Positions 52,014 to 62,500 of a stretch of DNA of 64,000 nt are shown here, one piece after another (position 1 is the first letter of the stretch; each line of letters opens with the position of its first letter). Source of the stretch: Chitinimonas_A lacunae (GTDB lineage: Bacteria > Pseudomonadota > Gammaproteobacteria > Burkholderiales > Chitinimonadaceae); the NCBI RefSeq assembly GCF_042650885.1, contig NZ_JBHSBU010000001.1, positions 3,286,001-3,350,000 on the forward strand, given 5' to 3'. Below the pieces are notes generated by a model. The model did no database searches. It was given only the letters and a program-made list of their open reading frames with translations, and had not been told where the DNA came from. The translations under genes and the position numbers were made by a program.

Positions 52014-52871
52014 ATGACCAGCCTGCCGGGAAAAACCTACTACGCCATTCTGGGCGTCGACCGTAATGCCTCCCAGGACCAGATCGAGCGTTCCTACGCC
52101 GATCTGGTGCAAACCTTCAACGAACTCCCCGACGGCCCGCTGCGACGGCAGCGGCTGGAAGCGCTCGAAGAAGCCTATCTCCTGCTGTCCAACCCGATCC
52201 GCCGCTCGGTCTACGACGCGAGTCTGGTGGCCGGGCAGGCGCCGATGATGGAAATCGGCATGACCGTGCCCGGGCGGGTGCCCGGCGCGCTGCCGCCAGC
52301 GCCCGAGCGTCGCTCGCGCATGCCGCTGTATTTCGGACTCGGCCTGTTGACGGTCTTCGTCGTCGGCTATCTGGGACTGGCCTATTCGCAACAGCGCATG
52401 CTGCGCGATGTGCAGGAACGGGCGTTGCAGAGTGCCGAACAGGTACAGGAACGGGTAGCGCGCCAGGAGCAGGAAATGCTCGAGGCCGAACAGGCCGCGA
52501 CCGGCAACAATGCCGAAGCCCGCGAGCGCTATGCCCGCGAGGCCGAACAGCGTGCCGCCGAGCGCGAGGCGCGCCAGCGCAATGCCGAATTCGAGCGCTG
52601 GAATGCCGAAGTCGGCGCACGTGAACAGCGGGCCGCCCGCGAAGCCCAGCGTGCTGCCGAGCAACGCGAGCGCGAACTGGCCAACGAGGCCCGCCGCGCA
52701 GACCAGCAGGAAGCGCGCGATGCCCAGGTGGCCCGCGAACGGGCCGACCGTGAACGGCGCCAGTTGCTGGCCAAATTGATCACCGAGCGGCGTTACGCCG
52801 AAGCCAAGCAGATCGTCAAGGACGAAAGCGAACTACGTCAGGTCGAACAGGCCGAACGCTATGGGCGCTGA
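52014..52871 (+). CDS. Membrane-anchored J-like domain protein with coiled coil, no HPD
   Basis: 285 aa. Residues 1-~70 align with a DnaJ domain ('YYAILGVDRNASQDQIERSY', 'LEEAYLLLSNPIRRSVYD'), but the His-Pro-Asp loop that activates DnaK is replaced ('TFNELPDG'). One transmembrane helix lies at about 102-122 ('LYFGLGLLTVFVVGYLGLAY'). The C-terminal ~160 residues are Arg/Glu/Ala-rich and strongly coiled-coil. It is unlikely to be an Hsp70 co-chaperone and may tether or scaffold at the membrane. In the run rubredoxin to hemL. Confidence 0.8.
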   Translation: MTSLPGKTYYAILGVDRNASQDQIERSYADLVQTFNELPDGPLRRQRLEALEEAYLLLSNPIRRSVYDASLVAGQAPMMEIGMTVPGRVPGALPPAPERRSRMPLYFGLGLLTVFVVGYLGLAYSQQRMLRDVQERALQSAEQVQERVARQEQEMLEAEQAATGNNAEARERYAREAEQRAAEREARQRNAEFERWNAEVGAREQRAAREAQRAAEQRERELANEARRADQQEARDAQVARERADRERRQLLAKLITERRYAEAKQIVKDESELRQVEQAERYGR

Positions 52872-52902
52872 GTTGGCGCCGATCTTGCGGAGATTAAGCA
52901 TC

Positions 52903-53733
52903 ATGTCCCATCTGTCTCGCCTGGCCGCGGCGCTCGCGGCCGTGTTGCTGGTGGCGGGCTGCGAAAAGGTCCAGACCACCGAAGGCGGCGCGGTCGGGGT
53001 GGAGCGCGAACAACGGATGTTCTCGCTGCTCTCGACCGAACAGGTCGAAGGGATGGCCGCCCAGGCCTACGAGGCGACCCTGAGCGAAGCGCGTGCCCAG
53101 GGCCGGCTGAACGACAATCCTCCCCAGACCGACCGGGTCCGCGCCATTGCCCGCCGTCTGATCCCCCAGGTCGAGGTCTACCGCCGCGACGCCCTCAACT
53201 GGAAATGGGAAGTCAACGTCGAGGACTCACCCGAACTCAACGCCTACTGCGCCCCGGGCGGCAAGATCATGTTCTTCGACGGCATTATCGAGCGGCTCAA
53301 GCTCAGCGACGACGAGATTGCCGCCATCATGGGCCACGAGATGGCCCATGCCCTGCGCGAGCATGGCCGCGAGCGGATGTCGAAGATCTACGGCCAGCAA
53401 CTGCTGGCCCAGGGCGTATCGCTGGTGACGGGCGGCAAGTACGACAACCAGATCAATATCGCGCTCGACGTCACCCAGCTGGCCTATAACCTGCCCAATA
53501 GCCGCGAACACGAGAAGGAGGCCGATGCGATCGGCCTCGAACTCGCCGCCCGTGCCGGCTACGACCCGCGAGCCGCCATTTCGCTGTGGCAGAAGATGAG
53601 CCAGGCCAGCCAGGGCCAGCCGCCGCAGTTTCTGTCCACCCACCCGTCCCACGCCACCCGCATCGAGGAGCTGCAGGCCAAGATGCCCATTGTGCTGCCA
53701 CTCTATGAAGCGGCCCGTCAGCAGAGGAGCTGA
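52903..53733 (+). CDS. M48-family metallopeptidase lipoprotein
   Basis: 276 aa. Lipobox 'LLVAGC' around residue 19 predicts an outer-membrane or periplasmic lipoprotein. Zinc motif 'IMGHEMAHALREHGRERMS' (HExxH) with the third ligand Glu in 'NSREHEKEADAIGLELAARAGYDP'; 'LSTHPSHATRIEEL' is the C-terminal M48 block. Similar to LoiP/YcaL/BepA-type proteases that clear misassembled outer-membrane proteins. It ends 3 bp before hemJ. Confidence 0.92.
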   Translation: MSHLSRLAAALAAVLLVAGCEKVQTTEGGAVGVEREQRMFSLLSTEQVEGMAAQAYEATLSEARAQGRLNDNPPQTDRVRAIARRLIPQVEVYRRDALNWKWEVNVEDSPELNAYCAPGGKIMFFDGIIERLKLSDDEIAAIMGHEMAHALREHGRERMSKIYGQQLLAQGVSLVTGGKYDNQINIALDVTQLAYNLPNSREHEKEADAIGLELAARAGYDPRAAISLWQKMSQASQGQPPQFLSTHPSHATRIEELQAKMPIVLPLYEAARQQRS

Positions 53734-53736
53734 ACG

Positions 53737-54147
53737 ATGCTCTGGGTCAAGGCCCTGCATCTGATCTTCGTGATCAGCTGGATGTCCGGTCTGTTCTATC
53801 TACCGCGTCTGTTCGTCAACCACGCCTCGGTCAGCGACCCGGCCACCCGCGCGCGGCTGGCGCTGATGGAGCGCAAGCTGTTGCGCTTTACCACCGGTCT
53901 TGGCGTGCTGGCGCTCGGTTTCGGTACCTGGCTATGGCTGGGCTGGGGCTTTGGCGGCGGTTGGCTCCATGCCAAGCTGACCCTGGTGGCCGGGCTGGTG
54001 GTCTTTCATCTGTGGTGCGCCCGGCTGGTGGCCGATTTCGCGGCTGACCGGGTGCGCCACAGTCATGTCTGGTTTCGCTTCTTCAATGAGATCCCGGCGC
54101 TGTTGATGTTCGGCATCGTCTTGCTGGTGGTGCTCAAACCGTTTTGA
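53737..54147 (+). CDS. hemJ: Protoporphyrinogen IX oxidase HemJ (UPF0093)
   Basis: 136 aa, four predicted transmembrane helices. 'WVKALHLIFVISWMSGLFYLPRLFVNH' carries the haem-ligand-type His and the Trp/Gly of the HemJ family; 'WLHAKLTLVAGLVVFHLWCARL' holds the conserved Lys. HemJ oxidises protoporphyrinogen IX in bacteria lacking HemG/HemY. Proximity to hemL supports haem biosynthesis. CopD-like copper proteins are the main alternative. Confidence 0.85.
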   Translation: MLWVKALHLIFVISWMSGLFYLPRLFVNHASVSDPATRARLALMERKLLRFTTGLGVLALGFGTWLWLGWGFGGGWLHAKLTLVAGLVVFHLWCARLVADFAADRVRHSHVWFRFFNEIPALLMFGIVLLVVLKPF

Positions 54148-54179
54148 ACCGGCGCGTCTGGCGCTGCCAAGGAGTTCCT

Positions 54180-54670
54180 GTGAATCTCGAAATAGAACGG
54201 CGCTTTCGCGTGCGCGACGCCGGCTGGCGCGCGCTGGCCGAGGGCGAATGGCTCAAGCAGGGCTATCTGTCGGTCGATCCGCAACGCACGGTGCGGGTGC
54301 GGGTCAAGGGCGAGCAGGCCTGGTTGACCTTGAAGAGCCTGATTACCGAGGTCGCCCGCCACGAGTTCGAATACCCGATTCCGTGTCGCGATGCCGACGC
54401 GATCCTGGCGGCCATGTGCCCGTTTGTGGTGGAGAAGCGGCGCTATCGGATCGAACACGCCGGCCTGACCTGGGAAGTCGATGAATTCTTCGGCGCCAAC
54501 GCGGGCCTGGTGCTGGCCGAGGTCGAACTCGCCAGCGAAGACCAGCCCTATCAGCGGCCCGACTGGCTCGGCGACGAAGTGACGCACGATCCGCGCTATA
54601 CCAATTCCTATCTAAGCGAACACCCGTGGCCGAGCTGGCCCGACAACCAGCCTGCGGGCGAGGAGAACCG

Positions 54671-54674
<4 letters not shown>
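54180..54674 (+). CDS. CYTH-domain (triphosphate tunnel) protein
   Basis: 164 aa. Start GTG 54180 with AGGAG 5 nt upstream. N-terminal 'LEIERRFRVRD' is the ExExK-type motif with Arg replacing Lys. 'TVRVRVKGEQAWLTLKS' and 'VEKRRYRIEHAGLTWEVDEF' supply the positive tunnel, and 'LVLAEVELASED' a metal site. Probably an inorganic triphosphatase or adenylate-cyclase-fold phosphohydrolase. Its stop overlaps the hemL start. Confidence 0.88.
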
Positions 54675-55951
<1,277 letters not shown>

Positions 55952-56102
55952 ATAATTTTATAAAATAAAGAAATACCGCTTCAAATCTAGCAGGCAGTTG
56001 GCTGAATATATTCCTTCAGGGAGGAATCGCGCCAACTGTCTGCCTGTCTAATTGCACCTGCCGGCGTGTCGCCGAAGGCCTGTTCAGATAGAGGAGGTTT
56101 GC

Positions 56103-56594
56103 ATGCAACAACCCGAGATTCGTCAGCTCGACCCGTTCCCGGTCGCCTATTTCCGTCGTTACGGCCGCGATAGCGATTCCGGCGATCTGCCAGGCGCGGC
56201 TCAGCAGGCCTGGAATGCCTTCCATGCGTTCGCCGTGCCGCGTGGTCTGGTCCGTGAGGGCGCCGAGATGCTGGGCGTGTGCCAAAGCGACCCGATGACC
56301 ACGCCACCGGCCGATATCGCCTACGATGCCTGCATCGCCGACGTCGGCCGTCGTCTGACCGGCCACGACGAGCCGCAAGCCGGCATGATCGAGGGTGGCC
56401 GCTACGCCGTGTTCACCTATCGCGGCGGTTACGACGGACTGGGCGACGCGTGGCACCGCGTCCATAGCGAATTGCTGCCCGCCAGCGGCCACACCCCGCG
56501 CCACGCGCCGGCCTTCGAGTGGTATCGCGTCTTCCCGGCCATGGCTGCCAATCCGGAAGATTGGGTCACCGAGCTGTGGGTGCCTGTGCAGTAA
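56103..56594 (+). CDS. Stand-alone GyrI-like (SbmC-type) small-molecule-binding protein
   Basis: 163 aa. 'PFPVAYFRRYGRDSDS' is the N-terminal strand of the GyrI fold; 'DIAYDACIADVGRRLTGH' and 'GMIEGGRYAVFTYRGGYDGLGDAWHRVH' are the core, 'WVTELWVPVQ' the final strand. SbmC inhibits DNA gyrase in E. coli and many relatives bind hydrophobic ligands. It starts after GAGGAGG. Its length equals the free domains predicted from internal starts in the two AraC-GyrI genes. Confidence 0.85.
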   Translation: MQQPEIRQLDPFPVAYFRRYGRDSDSGDLPGAAQQAWNAFHAFAVPRGLVREGAEMLGVCQSDPMTTPPADIAYDACIADVGRRLTGHDEPQAGMIEGGRYAVFTYRGGYDGLGDAWHRVHSELLPASGHTPRHAPAFEWYRVFPAMAANPEDWVTELWVPVQ

Positions 56595-56632
56595 GGAAGC
56601 GGAGGGTCGCTGGCTGATTGCCAGCGAAGCAC

Positions 56633-56671
56633 AAAGCCGCGAGACCACGCTGGTGGTTGTCGCGGCTTTTT
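56633..56671 (+). terminator. Intrinsic terminator of the GyrI-like gene
   Basis: AAAGCCGCGA, 17-nt loop, TCGCGGCTTT, then TT; 38 bp after the stop. Confidence 0.8.
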
Positions 56672-56794
56672 CATGTCGGGACACTGCCTCTGCGTCCCCG
56701 CTGCCCTGCCCACCGGTGCGACTGTGTGAGTCCTCATCGATCAGTCCAAGGAGACAGCGTGTCCGACACAGCGGTGCATGACGCCGCTTTACGG

Positions 56795-56904
56795 TTGGCG
56801 CATTTCCCTTTCAATCGGAGTCGCCGCCAAGCCCGATGGCGCGCTGTACGCCTGTGCGTCGAGGTCGGGACGCACTGACTCCGAATTGACTGGAAATGGG
56901 CCAA
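56795..56904 (+). repeat. Complete ~110-bp dispersed repeat with terminal inverted repeats
   Basis: Ends TTGGCGCATTTCC and GGAAATGGGCCAA; inner arms CAATCGGAGTC and GACTCCGAATTG. The body contains CCAAGCCCGATGGCGCGCTG and GAGGTCGGGACGC, shared with the units at 2201-2429. Total TIR about 27 bp, imperfect. The arms alone would fold into a long hairpin. No transposase. Confidence 0.78.
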
Positions 56905-57053
56905 CGTACTCTGCGATGGTGGGTTCGGAGATGGCAATGACGTCTTTTCTATTTTTCCAAAATAGATGGAGGCCGCCACCTATATTGCAGAAAGTTTTCC
57001 TGAAATTTGAATAAATCGCTGATGGCCAGCCACTCCACGGCTTGCTGCCGCGT

Positions 57054-59900
57054 TCAGTGATCCCGCGTCACCACATTGATCCCCCGCAGCGCCGGATGAT
57101 CGGGCGTCGGCTTGTCGAGGTAATAGCCCTGCACCATATCGACGCCGAAATCGACCAGCATCCTGAGGGTTTCTTCGTTCTCGACGAATTCGGCCACGGT
57201 CTGCTTGCCCATATCGCGTGCCATGCCGGCCATGCCGCGCACGAAGACCTGGCTGTCGTGGTCGTTGGGCAGGTCGCGGATGAACAGGCCGTCGATCTTG
57301 AGCACATGGGCCTTGAGGTGCTTGAGATAGGCGAACGAGGAAAAGCCCGCGCCGAAGTCGTCCAGGCACACCGTGCAGCCGGTATCGCGCAGCGCCTCGA
57401 TAAAGCGCTGGGCGTCGCGCATGTCGGAAACGGCAGCCGTCTCGGTCAGTTCGACCATCAGCCGGCTTGGCGGCACGCGGTATTGGGCCAGCAGCTCGCC
57501 GATATAGTCGGGCAGGCCCGTCTCGTCGAAGCTGCGACCCGAGATATTGATCGCCACCGACGGCATGGTGCGGTTGTCGGCCAGCATACGGATCGCCTGG
57601 CGGATCACCCAGCGGTCGATATCGAGAATCTTGCCGCTCTTCTCGGCATGCGGAATGAAATGGCCGGGCGGCACGATCTGGTTGGGGTTGTTCGGGTCCT
57701 TCATCCGCACCAGTGCTTCCAGATGCGACACCTGGCGCGTGGCCGCCTCGTAGATGCCCTGGAAATACAGCACGAAACCGTCGTTTTCGAGTGCCTTCTG
57801 GATGCGTTCGTTCCAGGTCAGCCGATTCATCATTTCGCGCGACGCATCGCGTTCGGCCTGATACAGCCGCCAGGTCGACTTGCCGGCGCTCTTGGCCTGA
57901 TACATGGCGGTGTCGGCATGCGCCACCAGCTCTTCGGCCGTATTGGCGTGCTGCGGATAGAGCGCGACACCCAGGCTCGACGACAGGCGCAGCGTCTGGC
58001 CCTCGACGGCGAACTGGATGCCGGCCACGGTGGTGACGATGCGGCTGGCCAGATAGCTGACTTCGGTTTCATTGCAGCCCGGCACCAGGATGGCGAATTC
58101 GTCGCCGCCCAATCGGGCGAAGAACTCGTTGCGGCGCACCTGGCTCGACACTTCCTGCGCCACCCGCTTGAGCAGATCGTCGCCGGCGCCGTGGCCGAAG
58201 GTGTCGTTGACGTATTTGAACTCGTCCAGATCGAAATACAGCACCGCCAGATTGTCCTGGGCGCGCTCGGCGTCGGCCAGCATGCGGTCGAGCTGTTCCT
58301 GGAAGGCGTGGCGGTTATACAGGCTGGTCAGCGCGTCGCGCTCGGCCAGGAAGGCCATGCGCTCGTTGAGGAAGTGCTCCTGCGTCACATCCTCGTAGAT
58401 CCATAGCCGACCGCTGCGTTTCCCCTGCTCGTCGCGCACCACATAGCTGTGCTGGGTGACGATGCGGCCGTCGTTCATGGTCAGATCGTTGGGGTAGGCA
58501 TCCAGGCTCTGCTGGTCGTCGTTGGCTTCGAGATAGACGCTGATGTCGTAGTCGAGCGGCCGGTTCAGCGCTGCCTGCATCACCTGGCCGATCGGCTTGT
58601 CTACCAGCGGGGAGGGGTCGTCGATCAGCCACAGGGTTTTGAAGGTCGGGTTGTGGTAGACCACCATATTGGCGTCGTCGACGAACAGCACGCCAAAGCG
58701 CATCGCCGACAGCAGCGCCGACAGTCGCGCCCGCTCGGCCTCGGCCCGGCTCAGATAGAGCTGGCCCAGCGCCTGCGATTGCTGCAGTTCGTAGATGGCG
58801 CGCTTGAGCGCCAGCCGGTCTTCCTTGAACTGGCTCGAATCGTTGATCGAGGCGCGGATGCCCAGATAACGCCCGGCCGCATCATAGAGCGGCTGCCACG
58901 ACATGATGGCCCAGAAGGCGCGGCCGTCGCGGCGGATGGCGCGGAATTCGTAATCCTGCCCGGTGGTGCCCTGGAGTGCCTGCTGCAACTGCGTGGTCAG
59001 TGCCGTGCGCTCTTCGAGCGCGGCGAGCGGCAGCGGGAAGTCCTGCATATTCATGCATTCCTTGACCGAGTAGCCGGTCAGCCGCGTCACCGAGGCGTTG
59101 ACCCAGACCGGGTGGCCATCGGGTGCCAGCCATAGCTCGACGCCATAGGTGTAGTCGGCGATGGCGTGGAATTTCTCTTCGTTTTTCTTGAGTGCCTCGA
59201 TCCGCTCCTGCACCGCTGCGGCCATCTGATTGAGCCGGGTGGCGAGCTGGCTCACCTCGTCGTTGCCCTCGATCGGGATCGGCGAGGGCGATTCATTGGT
59301 GGCATGACGCTCGGCCGCATCGATCAGCCGATACAGCCGCCGGGTCAGCCAGAAGCCGAGCAGGGCCAGCAGCGCCACCGACAGCAGGGCACCGACGCCG
59401 ACCACGCCTGCGCTGTGCCAGACCAGCCGATTGGCCGATTCGCGCAGCAATTCGGTCGAGATGCCAAAGCGCAGCAGGCCATAGCGCTGACCGGCCAGTT
59501 CGATATCGGTGGCGGCATGGACCATGGCCGGCACTTCGCGTGCGGCAGCGAGCTGGTCGAGTCGATGGGGAGGGGGCAGCGGCTGACCGATATCCCAGCC
59601 ACGGGCCGCCACCACCTTGCCCTGGTGGTCGAACAGCACCAGATAATCGATGCCTTCGGGCGTACGGATACCGTCGAGCAGCTCGGCGGCCGGAGCGTAG
59701 TCGAGCGAGGCAAGCGGTGGGGCCAGCGCGGCGTTGAGCAGGCGCGACAGCTCCTGTACCCGGACCTCGGTGGCCTTGAGCACGATATCGGACCAGACGC
59801 TGCTGACGCTGAACAGCAGGGCGCCCAGCACCGCGAACTGCACCAGCAGCATGGCAAGGATCAGCCGTACCCGCAGACTCTTGATCAGCGGTACCTGCAT
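57054..59900 (-). CDS. Membrane sensor with PAS, GGDEF and EAL domains (c-di-GMP turnover)
   Basis: 948 aa. Transmembrane segments near 10-35 and ~165-190 flank a periplasmic sensor region; HAMP at ~190-240, PAS at ~245-360 and a second PAS-like unit. GGDEF 'ARLGGDEFAILV' (~597) is intact, with 'YFDLDEFKYVNDTFGHGAGDDLL'. EAL is present as 'LEALVRM' (~727) with 'AINISGR', 'ELTETAA', 'CLDDFGAGFSSF' and 'KIDGLFI', so both activities could work. It overlaps the PhnD-like gene by one base, indicating translational coupling. Confidence 0.93.
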   Translation of the reverse strand: MQVPLIKSLRVRLILAMLLVQFAVLGALLFSVSSVWSDIVLKATEVRVQELSRLLNAALAPPLASLDYAPAAELLDGIRTPEGIDYLVLFDHQGKVVAARGWDIGQPLPPPHRLDQLAAAREVPAMVHAATDIELAGQRYGLLRFGISTELLRESANRLVWHSAGVVGVGALLSVALLALLGFWLTRRLYRLIDAAERHATNESPSPIPIEGNDEVSQLATRLNQMAAAVQERIEALKKNEEKFHAIADYTYGVELWLAPDGHPVWVNASVTRLTGYSVKECMNMQDFPLPLAALEERTALTTQLQQALQGTTGQDYEFRAIRRDGRAFWAIMSWQPLYDAAGRYLGIRASINDSSQFKEDRLALKRAIYELQQSQALGQLYLSRAEAERARLSALLSAMRFGVLFVDDANMVVYHNPTFKTLWLIDDPSPLVDKPIGQVMQAALNRPLDYDISVYLEANDDQQSLDAYPNDLTMNDGRIVTQHSYVVRDEQGKRSGRLWIYEDVTQEHFLNERMAFLAERDALTSLYNRHAFQEQLDRMLADAERAQDNLAVLYFDLDEFKYVNDTFGHGAGDDLLKRVAQEVSSQVRRNEFFARLGGDEFAILVPGCNETEVSYLASRIVTTVAGIQFAVEGQTLRLSSSLGVALYPQHANTAEELVAHADTAMYQAKSAGKSTWRLYQAERDASREMMNRLTWNERIQKALENDGFVLYFQGIYEAATRQVSHLEALVRMKDPNNPNQIVPPGHFIPHAEKSGKILDIDRWVIRQAIRMLADNRTMPSVAINISGRSFDETGLPDYIGELLAQYRVPPSRLMVELTETAAVSDMRDAQRFIEALRDTGCTVCLDDFGAGFSSFAYLKHLKAHVLKIDGLFIRDLPNDHDSQVFVRGMAGMARDMGKQTVAEFVENEETLRMLVDFGVDMVQGYYLDKPTPDHPALRGINVVTRDH

Positions 59901-60718
59901 CAGCGGCCCTCCGCCAGTCGGCGCTTGAGTTCGACCATAAACGGCTCGACCGAACTCAGATCGCCTGCTTCGATCGGGCTCGCGCCATAGAAGCCGAGCC
60001 GGGCCAGAAACTGGCGTCCCTGTTCATTGGCATTGAGAAAATTGGCCACGGCCTCGCTGTAGCGTTGCCGCTCAGCCGGTGTGACCCGGCTGTCCACCAG
60101 CAGCACCATATGCGGCAGGGCGCGGCTTTCGGCCAGTACCCGCAACTGGTCGCGCAGTTCGAGCGGCATATGGGCAAAGGCCGTGTTATTGACGATGGCG
60201 GCGCGGGCTTCGTCGCGCACGACGGCAAGCGCGGCGGCATTGTGGAAATCGTGGTAGCGCAGCCGGGCACTGATCTGCTGGCGGTTCAGCAGCTCCTCGC
60301 CGAGCATGGCGGTGGCCGTCAGCGGATTGGGCAGGGCGACCGGCTGGTTCTGCAGCGCTTCGAGCCGGTCGATCGGGCTGTGCCGCTTGACGATCACCAG
60401 CGCAGTGAGCTGGGCGGCGCCCTTGAGCAGCGGCACATAGCCCGCTTCAAGCTGGGCGTAGCGGGCGGTATGCGGGCCGATGATCACCAGATCGTAGTGA
60501 TGGTCGACGATATGGCCGACGAACTGACGATAGTCGGGGGCGGTCAGCAGAATCACCGGCCGGCCCAGCGAGCGGGTCAGCGCCTGACGCAGCGGCTGCA
60601 TGCTGGACAGCAGCAGCTTGGGGCTGAAATACGGTTCGATGCCGATCCGCAGCTCGCCCTCGGCCAGGGCCCGGCATCCCCACAGTCCGAGCAGCAGCCA
60701 AAGCATCCAGCGGCGCAT
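59900..60718 (-). CDS. PhnD-like periplasmic substrate-binding protein
   Basis: 272 aa. Signal peptide ('MLWLLLGLWGCRALAEG'). PhnD/phosphonate-binding type 2 fold: 'RIGIEPYFSPKLLLSSMQPLRQALTRSLGRPV', 'HHYDLVIIGPHTARYAQLEAG' and 'AAIVNNTAFAHMPLELR'. No ABC transporter genes are adjacent; the stop overlaps the start of the GGDEF-EAL sensor, so it probably delivers a ligand to that sensor's periplasmic domain. ATG 60718 is used; a TTG at 60742 would extend it by 8 codons. Confidence 0.85.
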   Translation of the reverse strand: MRRWMLWLLLGLWGCRALAEGELRIGIEPYFSPKLLLSSMQPLRQALTRSLGRPVILLTAPDYRQFVGHIVDHHYDLVIIGPHTARYAQLEAGYVPLLKGAAQLTALVIVKRHSPIDRLEALQNQPVALPNPLTATAMLGEELLNRQQISARLRYHDFHNAAALAVVRDEARAAIVNNTAFAHMPLELRDQLRVLAESRALPHMVLLVDSRVTPAERQRYSEAVANFLNANEQGRQFLARLGFYGASPIEAGDLSSVEPFMVELKRRLAEGR

Positions 60719-60834
60719 CACGATCAAGATTCTCTCCCGCAAACAAGACCACCGTGCCGGCGGTCGCGCCCCCCGGCCGGCCCGAGGCGGTTCATTCCCA
60801 ACTTTAGCAGATCAGCCTTGCCGCTCCGGGCGTT

Positions 60835-62154
60835 TCACAAGGGCTTGATAAATACCTTGGAACGGCGCTGATAGTTATAGAGCGCCTGCTTCTTCATCGG
60901 CAGGTCATCGACGCTTGCCGGTGCAAAGCCACGTTCGATAAACCAGTGCGCCGTGCGAGTGGTCAGCACGAACAGCCGTTTCACCCCGAGCGAGCGGGCT
61001 TCCTTGACCACATGCTTGAGCAACTGCTCGCCCCGGCCGCCGTCACGGTAGTCGCTGTCGATGGCCAGACAGGCCAGTTCGGCCATATCGCTGCCTTCAA
61101 AGGTCTGTAGCGCGACGCAGCCGACGATCTTGCGGTCGTGTTCGAGCAGGGCGTAGCGGTCGATTTCGCGTTCAAGCAGCTCCCGGCTGCGTTTGACCAG
61201 CACGCCTTCGGCTTCGAGCGGTTCGATCAGGGCGAGGATGCCGCCGACGTCGTCGATGGTGGCCCGGCGCAGGGTTTCGAGCGGCTCGCGCGACAGCATG
61301 GTGCCGAGCCCTTCGTGGGTGAACAGCTCGGTCAGCAGGGCGCCGTCGAGATGGCGGCTCAATAGATGGGCCCGCTTGACCCCCTGGCGCACGGCCCGGA
61401 TCGCACAAGGCAGGAAGAAATCGAGATCACGGCTGGTATCGATGGTTCTGGGCACGAAACGCTCGGCTTCGGCCGCCGTCATCTCGTTGATCAGCCCGCC
61501 CATCTCGTCGGTGACGCCGGGCTGATCCATCAGGAAGACCAGCTTGTCGGCCGCCAGCGCCACGGCGGTCGAGGTGGCCACGTCTTCGAGCGTCAGATTG
61601 AACACTTCGCCGGTCGGCGAATAACCGAGCGGCGACAGCAGAATGGTTTCGCCGAATTCGAGCCGGTCGCGGATCGCCGCCACATCGATCTTGCGTACTT
61701 CGCCGGTGTATTGCATATCGACCCCGTCGCGCACGCCCATCGGCTGGGCGGTGACGAAATTGCCACCGGCGACCCGGATATCGGCATTGGCCATCGGCGA
61801 ATTGGCCAGCCCCATCGACAGCCCCGCTTCGATCTCGAAGCGTACCGAGCCGATGGCCTGCAAGACCCCGTCGAGCGTTTCGGCATCGGTTACCCGCACG
61901 CCGCGCTCGAAACGCGGTTCGAGCTGGCATTCGAGCAGGCGCCGGTTGATCTGCGGCCGCGCCCCGTGCACCAGCACCAGCTTGACCCCCAGACTCACCA
62001 GAATATTGAGATCCTGCGCCAGCGTCTGAAAGCGGCCGTCGCGGATCAGATCGCCGCCGAAGGCCACCACGAAAGTGCGGCCGCGAAAGGCGTGGATATA
62101 AGGCGCGGCCTGGCGAAACCAGTAGACGAATTCGGGTGAACCTATGTCGGGCAT
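60835..62154 (-). CDS. argA: N-acetylglutamate synthase
   Basis: 439 aa. First step of arginine synthesis. An amino-acid-kinase domain ('YIHAFRGRTFVVAFGGDLI', 'VLVHGARPQINRRL', 'LLSPLGYSPTGEVFNL') is fused to a GNAT domain ('VGCVALQTFEGSDMAELACLAIDSDYRDGGRGEQLL', 'FVLTTRTAHWFIERGF'). ATG 62154 gives the standard N-terminus; upstream codons to 62211 are not conserved. Likely feedback-inhibited by arginine, as in the family. Confidence 0.95.
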   Translation of the reverse strand: MPDIGSPEFVYWFRQAAPYIHAFRGRTFVVAFGGDLIRDGRFQTLAQDLNILVSLGVKLVLVHGARPQINRRLLECQLEPRFERGVRVTDAETLDGVLQAIGSVRFEIEAGLSMGLANSPMANADIRVAGGNFVTAQPMGVRDGVDMQYTGEVRKIDVAAIRDRLEFGETILLSPLGYSPTGEVFNLTLEDVATSTAVALAADKLVFLMDQPGVTDEMGGLINEMTAAEAERFVPRTIDTSRDLDFFLPCAIRAVRQGVKRAHLLSRHLDGALLTELFTHEGLGTMLSREPLETLRRATIDDVGGILALIEPLEAEGVLVKRSRELLEREIDRYALLEHDRKIVGCVALQTFEGSDMAELACLAIDSDYRDGGRGEQLLKHVVKEARSLGVKRLFVLTTRTAHWFIERGFAPASVDDLPMKKQALYNYQRRSKVFIKPL

Positions 62155-62500
62155 GGCAGAAATGTTGGACAGGTAGGTTGGAAATCGCGCAAGGGTAACA
62201 GAGGATGGCATCGCGCTGTTGGCTCATTGCGCCTGTAGGGAAAACCCCGCGGAGCCGCAGGAAAAAACCCTGTTAAGAATTTTTACTTTATCGAAATCTA
62301 TGGCTACTGATCTTGCGAATGCTTGTCGTAATAATTTATTTATTGCCGACTTCACCCCCTCCCGGCCAAGTGCGTGTTTCCCTCACTGCTCCAGCCAGCA
62401 ATTCTCCCTCCCGAGCCGGGCTGAACCGCCACCCGCGGGCAGGATGCCAAGCCCGGGGTTTGCTGGCAGACTGGGCGGCCCTTGCCGGAGTTCCAGCCTG
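62155..62500. other. Divergent region between argA and the AlkB-like gene
   Basis: 346 bp. The AT-rich middle (62270-62345) is the likely promoter zone for one or both genes. No ArgR-type box or other known operator is recognisable. No gene. Confidence 0.4.

Larger units (their letters stand above)
56595..57053. other. Intergenic region between convergent genes, with a complete repeat element
   Basis: 459 bp, no gene. It contains the terminator above and the complete ~110-bp repeat. An AT-rich stretch (about 56940-57015) near the GGDEF gene end contains no recognisable signal. Confidence 0.55.
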
